Positions 1-9,060 are shown, numbered from the stretch's first letter. The stretch is 32,951 nt of DNA from an uncultured Holophagaceae bacterium (GCA_903843705.1 CAIMQW010000331.1:1-32951); one strand, 5' to 3'. Program-made: numbers and translations. The notes: generated from the letters alone by a model not told the origin.

Positions 1-1110
1 CACCTTGGGATCAACCTTGATCTTGAAGTGGTACATGGGCTGCATGGCCTGGTGGTCTTCCTTGCGGAAGGTCATCTTGCCCTTGGGGGTCTCGAAGGAC
101 ATGCCCTCCATGGTGGCGATCAGCTTCTCGGTGCTGGCATCACCCTTTGACTTCTTGAGGGCTTCGACCACGGCCATGCCGGCGCTCATGCCACCCGCGG
201 TGAAGAAGTCCGGGGGGGTGTTGAAGCGCTTCTGGTGCTCTGTGACGAGCCACTTGTTCACGGCATTCTTGGGGATCTCGTAGTAGTAGTAGGCGGCACC
301 CTCGAGGCCGGGGAAGGCCTTGTAGGCGGCCAGGGCCGGCAGGATGTTGCCGCCGGTGGCGATCTCGATGCCGTACCGGCCGGGGTTCAGGTCGGCGATC
401 TTGAACGGGTTGCCGCCGCCGGCCCAGTTGATGAAGATGATCTTCCGGCCCTTCAGATCCTTGAGCTTGTCGAAGATGCGCTGCGCACCGGCGGTGAAGT
501 CGGTGGTGGTCGCGGGCAGATACTCTTCGTGCACCAGCTTGGCGTTCTTGATGGCGCCCCGGAATGCCTTCACAAAGTCCTTGCCGAAGGCGTAGTCCTG
601 GGCCAGGGTGGCGATGTTGACGCCGGCCTTGTCGAGGGCCACGGCGTTCGAGATGGCGTCCTGGGAGGAGTTGCGACCCGTGCGGAAGATGAAGCGGTTC
701 CACTTCTCACCGGTGATCGAGTCGGCCACGGCGGGCTCGACGAGCAGGATCTTCTTGTACTCCTCGGCCACGGGCAGCATGGCTAGGGCGGCGCCGGAGC
801 TGGTGGGGCCGATGGCGAGGGCCACCTTGTCGTCCGCATAGGCCGAGGCCAGCGCGGACTTGGCGACGTCGGGCTTGCCCTGGGTGTCCTTCTCGATGAG
901 CACGATCTTGTGGCCATTGACCATCATCGTGCCGTTGGTCGCGTACTCCAGGCCCATCACCAGGCCCGTCTGGGTCTGCTTGGCGTAGGCTTCCAATACA
1001 CCCGTCTTGTCATAGACGTGAGCAATCTTGATGTCCTGGGCGACGGCGGAGCCTGCGCCGAAGAGCAGCGACAGGGCCAGACCGGCCAGGATCTTGCGGT
1101 TGTTCTGCAT
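1..1110 (-). CDS. Periplasmic substrate-binding protein of a branched-chain amino acid/aromatic-type ABC transporter (partial)
   Basis: The reading frame is open from an ATG at 1110 to base 1 (370 codons), so the C-terminus lies outside the window. The first 25 residues form a signal peptide ending in SAVAQ, followed by the Peripla_BP_6 (LivJ/LivK-like) fold: IKIAHVYDKTG at the mature N-terminus, the IGPTSSGAALAM ligand-loop region near residue 95, and a second lobe with LAQDYAFGKDF. A strong AGGAGG lies 4 bases before the start. Members of this family bind leucine-type amino acids but also benzoate-like and other aromatic acids or amides. Its place downstream of a porin, a dehydrogenase and a thiolase suggests a catabolic substrate rather than an amino acid. 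No permease or ATPase gene is visible; they could lie to the left. Family assignment is firm, ligand unknown. Confidence 0.88.
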   Translation of the reverse strand, partial: MQNNRKILAGLALSLLFGAGSAVAQDIKIAHVYDKTGVLEAYAKQTQTGLVMGLEYATNGTMMVNGHKIVLIEKDTQGKPDVAKSALASAYADDKVALAIGPTSSGAALAMLPVAEEYKKILLVEPAVADSITGEKWNRFIFRTGRNSSQDAISNAVALDKAGVNIATLAQDYAFGKDFVKAFRGAIKNAKLVHEEYLPATTTDFTAGAQRIFDKLKDLKGRKIIFINWAGGGNPFKIADLNPGRYGIEIATGGNILPALAAYKAFPGLEGAAYYYYEIPKNAVNKWLVTEHQKRFNTPPDFFTAGGMSAGMAVVEALKKSKGDASTEKLIATMEGMSFETPKGKMTFRKEDHQAMQPMYHFKIKVDPKV

Positions 1111-1216
1111 GTTGCCTCCTTGGGTTGCCATGAGTTGGTGCTGGAATTCATGCGGCCGTTCCCCAGGGCCCGCTCCCGCGACCCGATGGAAAGCCATTCC
1201 CGGATTTCCACCGGGG

Positions 1217-1254
1217 AACAAAGGGGACGGCGGCCAACTCAAGCCGCCGCCCCC
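1217..1254 (-). terminator. Rho-independent terminator after the porin gene
   Basis: A 12-bp stem (1223-1234 with 1243-1254, one mismatch) with an 8-base loop is rich in GC and is followed, reading the minus strand, by TTTGTT at 1217-1222. It lies between the porin stop and the binding-protein gene, so the binding protein may be expressed from its own start or by read-through. Confidence 0.6.
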
Positions 1255-1323
1255 TTCGAATGCCGTGCGTCATTCGCCAAGAGGCCCCTGCCGGGACCAA
1301 GGCCCCAGCAGGGTTCGTGGGGG

Positions 1324-2622
1324 CTAGAACCAGTAGTTCAGGCTCAGGCTCAGCTGGCGCCAGGACTCGCCGTAGGACAGGCTGCTGGTGCCGAAGGCGC
1401 TGTAGCCCGTGAGGAAGCCCTGGTAGTTCACGCGGGAGTCGTTGTTGATGGTGGTGAGGGCGACGCCGAGGAAGGCACGCTTGGTGAGGGCGTAGTCATA
1501 GGCGAAGGTCATCTGCTTGGCGGCGGTGTTGGCCTGGGATTCCGTCTTGCCAGCCAGGGTGTAGGTGGCGTAGACACCGTGGTCACCCCACTGGTAGGAC
1601 ACGGGCACCTGGAAGGCGGTGCGCCCGGAGTTCCCGATGATCGCGCCGGCCGCGTTGAGGCCGCCGTTCACCATGCTGGTGTTGTCATAGATGAGGCCGG
1701 CCTTGATGCCGTTCCACTTGTAGGACGCGCCCAGGCGCATGGCCTTGAGCTCGGTGTTGGCGGCGGTGGACGCTACGCCCTGGAACTTCTGGTCGACGTA
1801 GACGGCCATGGCCGAGACGCCGTAGCCGTTGTAGAGGGCCTTGCCGAAGATGGTCTGGCCACCCTCGTAGGTGGTGCCGTTGGCGTTGGAGACCCAGACG
1901 TTCTGGGCACCGGCAACGTTCTTGGACCAGGCCAGAGAGAAGTTCAGCATGCTGGACGCATCCGGCTTGAAGGTCAGGGAGTCCCACTTGATGACGTTAC
2001 GGGACCGGGTGATAGCCAGGGTGTTCTGCTTGGTCATGAGGCTGGTGCCGTCCTGCTTGCCAGTCATGTAGGTGTCGAGGATGTTGAAGATGCCCAGGGC
2101 CTGGACGTCCCAGACACGGTAGCCCTCACCGGGGTGCTCGAGGGAGGGGGCAAGGTAGCCCACGGAGATGCCGTCAGTGACGTACAGGTGGCAGTGGCCC
2201 GCGTAGAAGTTGCCATAGGGGGTGCCGATGCCGGCCCAGCTGTCGCCGTCAGCCCAGCCCGAGGCGTCGTTCACGGCGATACCAGCGGGCACGCCGCCCA
2301 CGTTCTGGAGGAGGGCGTCACCGGGGCGCACGTTCATGGGCATGCGGCTCTCGATGCGCATGAACACGTTCCAGCCATCGGCGATCTTGGAGGTGCTGGT
2401 GAACCACAGGCGGGAGGTGTTGTCATAGACGCCGGTCTCGTTGGCGGTCACGCGGGCGGCAGAGGCGTTTCCCTGGCTGATCTCGGCATTCTTCACGCCC
2501 ATGGCGATCAGCCCGCCGATGGTGATGTTGGTGGAGGAACTCACGCTGACGGTGGTCTGGGCCCACATGGGTAGGGCTGCGAGAGCCGAGGCGGCTGCGA
2601 CGACAGCGAAACGAATTTTCAT
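1324..2622 (-). CDS. Outer-membrane porin-like beta-barrel protein
   Basis: This 432-residue protein starts with a signal peptide (MKIRFAVVAAASALAALPMWAQ) and ends in LSLSLNYWF. The alternating polar/hydrophobic C-terminal strand with a final Phe is the signature recognised by the BAM assembly machinery. The interior is rich in Gly, Asn, Thr, Ser and Tyr, with strands such as YNGYGVSAMAVYVDQKFQG, as expected for a 16-strand general porin, and the length fits that class. An AAAGGA ribosome site lies 6-7 bases before ATG. The gene follows the SDR gene on the same strand by 150 bases and precedes the binding protein. It probably lets the cluster's substrate across the outer membrane. Sequence does not tell whether it is selective. 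An antisense frame of 554 codons across this gene is a codon-bias shadow. Confidence 0.85.
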   Translation of the reverse strand: MKIRFAVVAAASALAALPMWAQTTVSVSSSTNITIGGLIAMGVKNAEISQGNASAARVTANETGVYDNTSRLWFTSTSKIADGWNVFMRIESRMPMNVRPGDALLQNVGGVPAGIAVNDASGWADGDSWAGIGTPYGNFYAGHCHLYVTDGISVGYLAPSLEHPGEGYRVWDVQALGIFNILDTYMTGKQDGTSLMTKQNTLAITRSRNVIKWDSLTFKPDASSMLNFSLAWSKNVAGAQNVWVSNANGTTYEGGQTIFGKALYNGYGVSAMAVYVDQKFQGVASTAANTELKAMRLGASYKWNGIKAGLIYDNTSMVNGGLNAAGAIIGNSGRTAFQVPVSYQWGDHGVYATYTLAGKTESQANTAAKQMTFAYDYALTKRAFLGVALTTINNDSRVNYQGFLTGYSAFGTSSLSYGESWRQLSLSLNYWF

Positions 2623-2639
2623 GGCCTGTCCTTTAAGGA

Positions 2640-2670
2640 GATGGCGATGGTCCTTGGACCTGACGCCATC
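2640..2670 (-). promoter_or_regulatory. Hairpin in the porin 5' leader
   Basis: Two nested inverted repeats (7 bp, GATGGCG with CGCCATC, and 5 bp, GGTCC with GGACC) form a stem-loop ending directly before the Shine-Dalgarno region. The next bases, TCCTTAAAGGA at 2628-2638 region, are themselves a palindrome that contains the ribosome site. The arrangement could protect the mRNA or control translation; it has no T-run and is not a terminator. Confidence 0.4.
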
Positions 2671-2772
2671 GGGTTGGGGGGGAGAGAGGTTGGGGTGGTG
2701 AAGTTTGCGGGAATGTTACACCCGTTCAAATGAGCCTGCGAGAACCGATTCATTCAAAACCTGAAAAAGGGA

Positions 2773-3567
2773 TTATTTGGCGATGCCCCGGGGATAGCAG
2801 AGGCCGCCGGTGATCTCGATGGTAGTCGCGTTCAGGGCTTCGTTCTCGACGCAATAACTGATGAGCGAGGCGATCTCCTCGGGGGCCACCAGGCGGCCCA
2901 GGTGCACGTCCTCAAGGATGGCCTTCAGGGCGTCCTGATTCATGCCGGTCAGCATGGGGGTGGCCGTGTAGCCCGGGGCGATGGCCACGCAGCGGATGTT
3001 GCGGATGCCCCGCATCAGGAACTCGCCGACGATGATCTTGGGCATCAGGGCGTCAGCCACCTTGGCTGAGGAGTAGTTGATCTGGCCCACCTGGCCGACC
3101 TTGTTCACGGAAGATATCGGCACCAGCAGGCCCGGCCAGCCGCCATTGACCATGGCCTCGGCGGCGTCCCGCATGGTGAGGAAGGTGCCGGTGAGGTTGG
3201 TGTCGATCACCGCCTGCCACTTGTCGAGGCCCAGCTTCTTGGAGACCTTGCCCGTCTCCTTGTCCAGGCTCAGCATCGTCCCGTCCCGAATGATGCCCGC
3301 GCAGGATACGGCGATGTTGAGCTGGCCGAAGGCCTCGAGGGTGCCCTTGATGTAGCGGGCGGTGTCGGCCTCGCTGGTGACATTGGCCTGGATGCCCACG
3401 GCCTCGCCGCCCATGGCCTTGATGTCCTTGACCACCCGGTCGATGTTCTTCTGCACCATATCGACGACGGCGACCTTAGCGCCAGCCTTGGCGAGGTGCT
3501 TCACCACGGCCTCGCCGATGCCATTTCCGCCACCCGTTACCAGGGCCACGCTGCCTTTGATTTCCAT
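2773..3567 (-). CDS. Short-chain dehydrogenase/reductase (classical SDR)
   Basis: A 264-residue NAD(P)-dependent oxidoreductase with the classical SDR pattern: cofactor loop TGGGNGIG at residues 11-18, acidic residue D36 after the second strand (AVVDM), which favours NAD(H), the SCAG variant of NNAG, N at the NLTGTF helix, and the catalytic Ser of PISSVNK with Y165 and K169 (YSSAK). The end has the usual GGLCYPRG tail. The frame is open further upstream, but the ATG at 3567 is chosen because AGAGGAG precedes it and the SDR fold starts there. It most likely oxidises a hydroxyacyl-CoA or secondary alcohol to the keto compound used by the thiolase encoded two genes upstream. An insert DKETGKVSKKLGLDKW before the NLTGTF helix is longer than in FabG. 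Substrate is inferred from context only. Confidence 0.88.
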   Translation of the reverse strand: MEIKGSVALVTGGGNGIGEAVVKHLAKAGAKVAVVDMVQKNIDRVVKDIKAMGGEAVGIQANVTSEADTARYIKGTLEAFGQLNIAVSCAGIIRDGTMLSLDKETGKVSKKLGLDKWQAVIDTNLTGTFLTMRDAAEAMVNGGWPGLLVPISSVNKVGQVGQINYSSAKVADALMPKIIVGEFLMRGIRNIRCVAIAPGYTATPMLTGMNQDALKAILEDVHLGRLVAPEEIASLISYCVENEALNATTIEITGGLCYPRGIAK

Positions 3568-3625
3568 GGGGACTCCTCTGCTTGATTCAGATTCTTGGTT
3601 TATGCAACAGTCCGGGGCACAGCGA

Positions 3626-3943
3626 TCAGAGCGTCTTGGGGCTGGAGACGCTGTCCTTGTCCCAATAGATGAAGTTGGGGTGCGTGACATCCGGGCCGAC
3701 GATCTTGAGGTCGCCGATCCGGTTGGGGTGGGTGACATCCGGACCCACCGACTTGATGCCCACGGGAAAGATGGTCTTGACCAGGGCCAGGGCCCGGATC
3801 GCCGCGTCGGCCTCGGCAAGGCCCGGGAACAGGCCGGCAGCCGCGAGGGCGCTGGTTCCGTTGGGCAGATTGTAGGTGATGTCCCAGCGGTCACCGCTGG
3901 GGTCTACGGAGAACTGCATGTCGTTATACAGAAGGCTTGGCAT
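3626..3943 (-). CDS. Small protein of unknown family with a duplicated GPDVTHPN motif
   Basis: A 105-residue cytoplasmic protein (no signal peptide or membrane segment) starting MPSLLYNDMQFSVD. AGGAAAGGA precedes the ATG. It lies 28 bases after the thiolase and 58 before the SDR, clearly in the same operon. The C-terminal third holds two copies of the octapeptide GPDVTHPN at a 16-residue spacing (VGPDVTHPN...IVGPDVTHPN). The underlying DNA copies differ at synonymous sites, so the repeat is kept at protein level. The larger 243-codon frame covering it is not real, because its first half runs through the thiolase gene. I do not recognise the family. SCP2-type thiolases often need a small partner (DUF35/OB-fold, as in BbsA or archaeal HMG-CoA complexes), but this protein lacks the zinc cysteines and does not look like DUF35. 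Confidence 0.72.
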   Translation of the reverse strand: MPSLLYNDMQFSVDPSGDRWDITYNLPNGTSALAAAGLFPGLAEADAAIRALALVKTIFPVGIKSVGPDVTHPNRIGDLKIVGPDVTHPNFIYWDKDSVSSPKTL

Positions 3944-3971
3944 GGGCGTCCTTTCCTCGGCAGGGCCGCGA

Positions 3972-5213
3972 CTAGAGCTTTCTAAGGACCGTGACGCAGT
4001 TGGTGACCGCGGAGCCGCCGACGTTGAAGGCCACGCCGATGTCAGCCTTCTTGGCCTTGACGCCGATGGCTTCCCCGATGATCTGCTTGTAGATGAGGGC
4101 GTGCATGGAGGCGCCGGTGGCCCCCACTGGATGGCCCTTGGACTTGAGGCCGCCCGAGAGGTTGATGGCCACCTTGTCGTCCCGGGTGAACCGGCCGTCG
4201 AGGTAGTCATAGCCAGCCCGGCCGTCCGCAGAGAGGCCCAGGGCCTCGGTGGAGATGATCTGGTTGATGGTGAAGCAGTCGTGCACCTCGGCCAGGTCGA
4301 TGTCAGCGGCGGTGATACCGGCTTCCTTGTAGGCCTTCGCCACGGCATTCTTGCCACCCATCAGCTCGTACATGTTCGGGCGAACGTTCTCGGGCAGGCG
4401 CTCCACGGAGTGGCCGATGCCGGCGATCTCCACGGCCCGCTTCCTGTCGCTGACATTGGAGGTCTGGGTGATGACCAGGGCGGCGGCGCCGTCCGTGACC
4501 AAGGAGCAGTCGTGCAGGCGCAGGGGGGCGGCGATCATCATGTTCTTGCAGCGGCCCTTGGCGTCCAGCTCGTTGAGCGCCATGATCGCCTCCACTGAGG
4601 CGGGGCCGTTCTTCACGTGGGCCAGGGGGTTCTCGGCGCCGTTCTTGTAGCAGAGGGCGCCAGCAGTCCACAGCATCCGCTCGAACTCCTCCATGGGGAT
4701 GTTGTACTGGGCCTGGTAGCCCTTGGCGTACTCGGCGAACAGCATGGGGAAGGACATGCCGCGGGAGCCCTCCGTGGGCCAATGGGAGGAGCAGGCCAGC
4801 ACGTGGGTCATCTGTGGCGTAGGTAGGAGGTTCATCTTCTCGACGCCGATGACCAGGACGTTCTTCGCGCGGCCGGCTTCGACGGCGTAGATGGCGTCAT
4901 AGAGTGCGACGGAACTCGAGGCGCAGGCGCACTCGCAGCGGGTCATGGGCTTGAAGCGCAGGGCCGGGTCGATCTCGGCAGCGATGGGGGCCACGTGCTC
5001 CTGGTTGATGAAGGAGCCGGGTGAGCAGGAGCCCACGTAGATGGCGTCGATGTCCTTGGCCTCCAAGCCCGCATCGGCGATGGCGCCGCGGCCGGCCTCG
5101 ATCAGCAGGTCGTAGTAGGTCTTGGTGTCGGTGATCAGGCCGGTGGCCTTGTCCTTCTTCACGAAGGCGCCGAACTCCGTGTTGTAGGCACCGATGATGC
5201 TTGCTTTGCTCAT
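3972..5213 (-). CDS. SCP2/SCPx-type thiolase (acetyl-CoA acetyltransferase family)
   Basis: A 413-residue thiolase-fold enzyme. The nucleophile is C97 in the stretch CACASSS. The other active-site blocks are VHDCFTINQ and GHPVGATGAS in the C-terminal half. The C-terminal CxG cysteine block of biosynthetic thiolases is replaced by NVGGSAVTN, as in the SCPx/lipid-transfer subgroup. This subgroup includes BbsB of toluene degradation and the thiolases that work with HMG-CoA synthase. The probable reaction is CoA-dependent cleavage of a beta-ketoacyl-CoA, or the reverse condensation. An AAAGG site precedes ATG at 5213. The upstream neighbour is a KAS III-like gene and the downstream neighbour the 105-residue protein, so a multi-protein complex is possible. 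Family certain, direction and substrate not. Confidence 0.9.
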   Translation of the reverse strand: MSKASIIGAYNTEFGAFVKKDKATGLITDTKTYYDLLIEAGRGAIADAGLEAKDIDAIYVGSCSPGSFINQEHVAPIAAEIDPALRFKPMTRCECACASSSVALYDAIYAVEAGRAKNVLVIGVEKMNLLPTPQMTHVLACSSHWPTEGSRGMSFPMLFAEYAKGYQAQYNIPMEEFERMLWTAGALCYKNGAENPLAHVKNGPASVEAIMALNELDAKGRCKNMMIAAPLRLHDCSLVTDGAAALVITQTSNVSDRKRAVEIAGIGHSVERLPENVRPNMYELMGGKNAVAKAYKEAGITAADIDLAEVHDCFTINQIISTEALGLSADGRAGYDYLDGRFTRDDKVAINLSGGLKSKGHPVGATGASMHALIYKQIIGEAIGVKAKKADIGVAFNVGGSAVTNCVTVLRKL

Positions 5214-5269
5214 GGGGAAACCTTTCAGCTGATAAGGAGGGGTGGAGGCGGGGCTGGCTGCGGCCGCAC

Positions 5270-6262
<993 letters not shown>

Positions 6263-6337
6263 CGGGTCCTCGTGAGGGGTGGAGACATCAGTCAGGCAAG
6301 GAAGATCTGGAAAACGAACGGTTGGTATGTTTTTAAA

Positions 6338-6365
6338 ATTGTCCGCTTCCCCAGAGCCCTGTCAA
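6338..6365 (-). promoter_or_regulatory. Sigma-70-type promoter of the KAS III-thiolase operon
   Basis: Reading the minus strand, a perfect TTGACA (-35, 6360-6365) is followed after 16 bases by GACAAT (-10, 6338-6343, four of six consensus bases). The region between the TetR stop and the KAS III start is much more AT-rich than its surroundings. An imperfect dyad (ACGAACGGTTGGT, 6313-6325) lies just downstream, where a repressor could bind; the dyad itself is weak evidence. Confidence 0.5.
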
Positions 6366-6416
6366 GATGAAAATCGAGTTTGTTATCAAAAATGTTATTT
6401 ACTAAAAACAATCAAA

Positions 6417-7064
6417 TTAGTCGTTCTTTTTGAGGGTCTCAACGCTGGGCTTGAACAGGCCTCGCCGCAATATTTCGGCGATTTCCCTCATGGCGGAGGG
6501 GGTGTCCTGGCCGAGCTGGGAAGGAACGCCGAACAGCACTTCCACGGCAAAGTACTGCAGGAAGACCCGGCTCGCCAGCATGAGGGCCAAGGTCGGGTCG
6601 GTGCCAGGCACGAGCCGATCCCTGAGGCTGTCGCCAGGGAAGCGGGCCTTCAGGAAAGAGGCAAAGCGCTCGGCCATCCCGGAGTAGAACTTCCGGATGT
6701 GCGTGCCGTCGAACTCGACCACATCCACATAGATGAGGGCCACGTGGCGGCGGTAGTCCCGGACGCTTTCCTCGGCCGCCAGGGCCAGGGCGTCCAGGTC
6801 ATCCGGGAAGGCGCCCGCTGCCAGAGCCCGGTTGAAGGGGAAGTCCGGCTGGTCGATGGCGGCCCAGTACTGGTCAAGGAGGGTTCTGAACAGGGCTTCT
6901 TTGTCGGGGAAGTGGTGGTAGACGTTGCCCGTGGAGAGGCCCGCTGCCTCCGCGATTTCCCGGATGCTGGTGCCGCGGTAGCCCTGGTGCGAGAACAGGT
7001 TCAGGGCCGCCTCCAGAATCCCATTCCGGCTGCGTTCGGACTTTTCTCCTTGGGTCTGCTTCAA
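6417..7064 (-). CDS. TetR-family transcriptional regulator
   Basis: A 215-residue repressor-type protein. Residues 12-58 form the TetR N-terminal helix-turn-helix: ILEAALNLFSHQGYRGTSIREIAEAAGLSTGNVYHHFPDKEALF carries the typical A/F/G/T/YxHF pattern. The remaining helices (about 75-205) form the ligand and dimer domain, which shows no specific signature. The start is a TTG at 7064 (LKQTQGEKSER, read as Met), supported by GGGAG seven bases upstream; there is no ATG nearby. It lies 154 bases before the KAS III operon on the same strand and most likely represses that operon, and possibly itself, until an acyl-CoA or substrate binds. The link to the operon is inferred from position. Confidence 0.88.
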   Translation of the reverse strand: MKQTQGEKSERSRNGILEAALNLFSHQGYRGTSIREIAEAAGLSTGNVYHHFPDKEALFRTLLDQYWAAIDQPDFPFNRALAAGAFPDDLDALALAAEESVRDYRRHVALIYVDVVEFDGTHIRKFYSGMAERFASFLKARFPGDSLRDRLVPGTDPTLALMLASRVFLQYFAVEVLFGVPSQLGQDTPSAMREIAEILRRGLFKPSVETLKKND

Positions 7065-7083
7065 AAGGGGACTCCCGGGCCGA

Positions 7084-7121
7084 GGTTACGTATTGTTGCT
7101 TTTTGGGTCAAGTATTGTTGC
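7084..7121 (-). promoter_or_regulatory. TetR gene promoter with a direct repeat (possible operator)
   Basis: On the minus strand, TTGACC (7107-7112) and TAACCT (7084-7089) are 17 bases apart and make a modest promoter. Two exact copies of GCAACAATAC (7112-7121 and 7090-7099), 22 bases apart start to start, bracket the -35 and fill the spacer up to the -10. The upstream copy overlaps the last codons and stop of the BioF-type gene. Placement suggests a regulator site, perhaps for autoregulation. Confidence 0.4.
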
Positions 7122-8262
7122 CCGCCGAGGGTAGGCACTCGGCCAGGGCGCTGATCAGGCCGGTCACCGCCGCATCGCCCAGGTGGGCCCCGGTGGTGAT
7201 CCGCAGGCGGGCGGAGCCGGCGGGTACCGTGGGGGGGCGCACGGCGCGCACGTCGAAGCCCCGATCCTGGAGGGTCCGGGCAATGCGGACGGCCTCGGCA
7301 TCAGGGCCGATCGGGACGGGGAGGATGGCTGAGGGCTGGTCCGGCTGGTTGAGGGCCTGGCGCAGGCGCCCGGCCAGGGCTAGGGCCCGCTCCCGGCGCC
7401 AGGGCTCCGCGCGGGCGAGGCGGATGCCCTCAAGGGCTGCGCCCAGCACGGGCGGGGGCAGGGCCGTAGAAAAGATGAAGCCCCGGGCCGTGTTCAGCAG
7501 GTGTTCCCGGAGGACCTCCGGGCAGCAGACAAAGGCCCCGAAGGCGCCGAGACCCTTGCCGAGGGTGCCCATGACCAGGGGCACTCGGCCGTGGATGCCC
7601 TGGTGCTGGGCCAGTCCGGCGCCGTCGCTACCCAGCAGGCCTGTGGCGTGGGCTTCATCTATAAGGAGCAGGGCACCGTGGCGGTCACAGACCTCTATAA
7701 GAGCGGGCAGGTCGGCGGCGTCCCCGTCCATGCTAAACACCGCGTCTGTGGCCACCAGCACCACGGCCCCGGCAGTGGCCTCGGCCCGCCAGGCCGACAG
7801 CTGGCCGTCCAGGTCACCGGTGTCCCGGTGCCGGAAGATGCCGACATGGGCCCCGCCAGACCGGGCCAGGCGGCAGCCATCCACCAGGGAGGCGTGGTTC
7901 AGGGCATCGGAGAAGACCGCATCCCCCCGGCCCAGTAGGGCGGGGATGAGGGTGGCGTTGGCCTGGAACCCGGTGTTGAAGAGGAGACAGGCCTCGGTGC
8001 CCTTCCACTGGGCCAGGGTGGCTTCCAGTTCCTGGTGGAGGGGGCAGTCGCCCCGGAGCAGTCGGGCGGCCCCGGCGCCGGCCCCGTAGGACCGGGCGGC
8101 GCCGGCGGCGGCCTCGGCCAGGCGGGGGTCGCAGCGCAGCCCCAGGTAGTCGTTGGAGCAGAAATCGAGACCGCCGGGGGGCAGGATGGCCCGGACCCGG
8201 CCTAGGGCCCGGCGCTCATCGGCTTGGTTCTGGAGGCGGTTTTGCCAGGCAAAAGAAATCAC
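7108..8262 (-). CDS. bioF: 8-amino-7-oxononanoate synthase-type PLP enzyme (alpha-oxoamine synthase)
   Basis: A 384-residue fold-type I PLP enzyme of the BioF/Kbl/alpha-oxoamine synthase family. BioF condenses pimeloyl-CoA/ACP with alanine in biotin synthesis. Visible landmarks are FCSNDYLGL near the N-terminus, SYGAGAGAARLLRGD, the cofactor-stacking NHASLVDGCRLA, LLIDEAHATGLLG with the PLP-binding Asp, and the Schiff-base lysine K236 in GTLGKGLGAFGAF. The length is normal for BioF (about 385) and N-terminal extensions of other members are absent. Translation starts at GTG 8262 with GAGG before it. No other biotin gene is in view, so a role as a Kbl or a specialised synthase cannot be excluded. 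The stop overlaps the promoter region of the TetR gene. Confidence 0.8.
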   Translation of the reverse strand: MISFAWQNRLQNQADERRALGRVRAILPPGGLDFCSNDYLGLRCDPRLAEAAAGAARSYGAGAGAARLLRGDCPLHQELEATLAQWKGTEACLLFNTGFQANATLIPALLGRGDAVFSDALNHASLVDGCRLARSGGAHVGIFRHRDTGDLDGQLSAWRAEATAGAVVLVATDAVFSMDGDAADLPALIEVCDRHGALLLIDEAHATGLLGSDGAGLAQHQGIHGRVPLVMGTLGKGLGAFGAFVCCPEVLREHLLNTARGFIFSTALPPPVLGAALEGIRLARAEPWRRERALALAGRLRQALNQPDQPSAILPVPIGPDAEAVRIARTLQDRGFDVRAVRPPTVPAGSARLRITTGAHLGDAAVTGLISALAECLPSAGNNT

Positions 8263-8354
8263 GGAACCTCGGGGCTGGTCGCCGCAGATCTAAGGCGGGG
8301 GGGAATGTTAGGATCTAAGGGGGATCCACTCGTGGGTCCCTCTTGGAGCTTTGC

Positions 8355-9035
8355 ATGGATTATCAGCAGTCATGGCAGGGAGCCTCTACCGGGGCGCAGT
8401 CCCGTATTGATTTTGTCCGAAGTGTCTACCTCTGGCTCATGGGTGGCTTCGGCGTGGCGGCCCTGGGCGCCCTGAGTGCTCCCCTGGTGGCGGCGGCCCT
8501 GGTGCCCGTGGCGGGCCGCTTCCTGGGGTGGGTGCTCTTTGGGATCCAGTTCGGGACCCTGATGTTCGCCTCCTCGGTGAGCCGTCGGAAGCCCCTGAAC
8601 CGCGTCGCCTTTGGCCTCTTCACCTATGTCTCTGGCACCATCGCCGGCATCGTGGCCCTGGTGATCGCCCGGGGGGCGGGCTTCACGCCCGTCTTCACGG
8701 CCTTCGGCCTCACCGGCGTGGTCTTCCTGACCCTCACGACCACGGCCTTCGTGTCCAAGAAGGACTTCAGCTTCCTGCGGAACTTCGTCATCGTCGGCGT
8801 CGCCGTAATGTTCTTCGGCAGCCTCGCGGCGGCGATCTTCCACCTTGAGGCCCTCAGCATGATCATCAGCGGCGTGGCGGTCATCGCCTGCTCCGCCAAG
8901 CTGCTGTGGGACACTTCCGCCATGCTGCGCACCGACGACCTGGGTGACCCCGCAGGCTTCGCCCTGGCGCTCTTCGTCAGCCTCTACAACATCTTCATCT
9001 CCCTGATGAACCTTCTCGGCGGACGGCGCCGCTAG
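8355..9035 (+). CDS. Bax inhibitor-1/YccA family membrane protein
   Basis: A 226-residue integral membrane protein with seven hydrophobic segments separated by short loops. It has the UPF0005/BI-1 pattern: a short soluble N-terminus with R and Q/S residues, the region GTLMFASSVSRR, conserved AFGLTGVVFLTLTTTAFVSKKDFSFL, and a C-terminal LFVSLYNIFISLMNLLG. Bacterial members (YccA, YbhL, BsYetJ) reside in the inner membrane; YetJ is a pH-dependent calcium leak channel and YccA modulates FtsH. The ATG at 8355 is chosen because GGAG lies seven bases upstream; a TTG four codons earlier has no such site. It is divergent from the BioF gene, and a GC hairpin (8321-8340) and the direct repeat GATCTAAGG (8287, 8312) are in the gap. 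Confidence 0.85.
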   Translation: MDYQQSWQGASTGAQSRIDFVRSVYLWLMGGFGVAALGALSAPLVAAALVPVAGRFLGWVLFGIQFGTLMFASSVSRRKPLNRVAFGLFTYVSGTIAGIVALVIARGAGFTPVFTAFGLTGVVFLTLTTTAFVSKKDFSFLRNFVIVGVAVMFFGSLAAAIFHLEALSMIISGVAVIACSAKLLWDTSAMLRTDDLGDPAGFALALFVSLYNIFISLMNLLGGRRR

Positions 9036-9060
9036 CGCCCCCCTGCACCCAAGGACACCC

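Noticed and set aside
910..2574. A 554-codon plus-strand frame opposite the porin gene
   Set aside because: It is out of register with any export or domain pattern, is rich in Gly, Val, Ala and His as expected for the complement of GC3-rich codons, and the minus-strand gene has a signal peptide, ribosome site and C-terminal Phe.
3972..4357. Upstream extension of the 105-residue gene to a 243-codon frame
   Set aside because: The added part lies inside the thiolase gene in another frame and the ATG at 3943 has a strong ribosome site.
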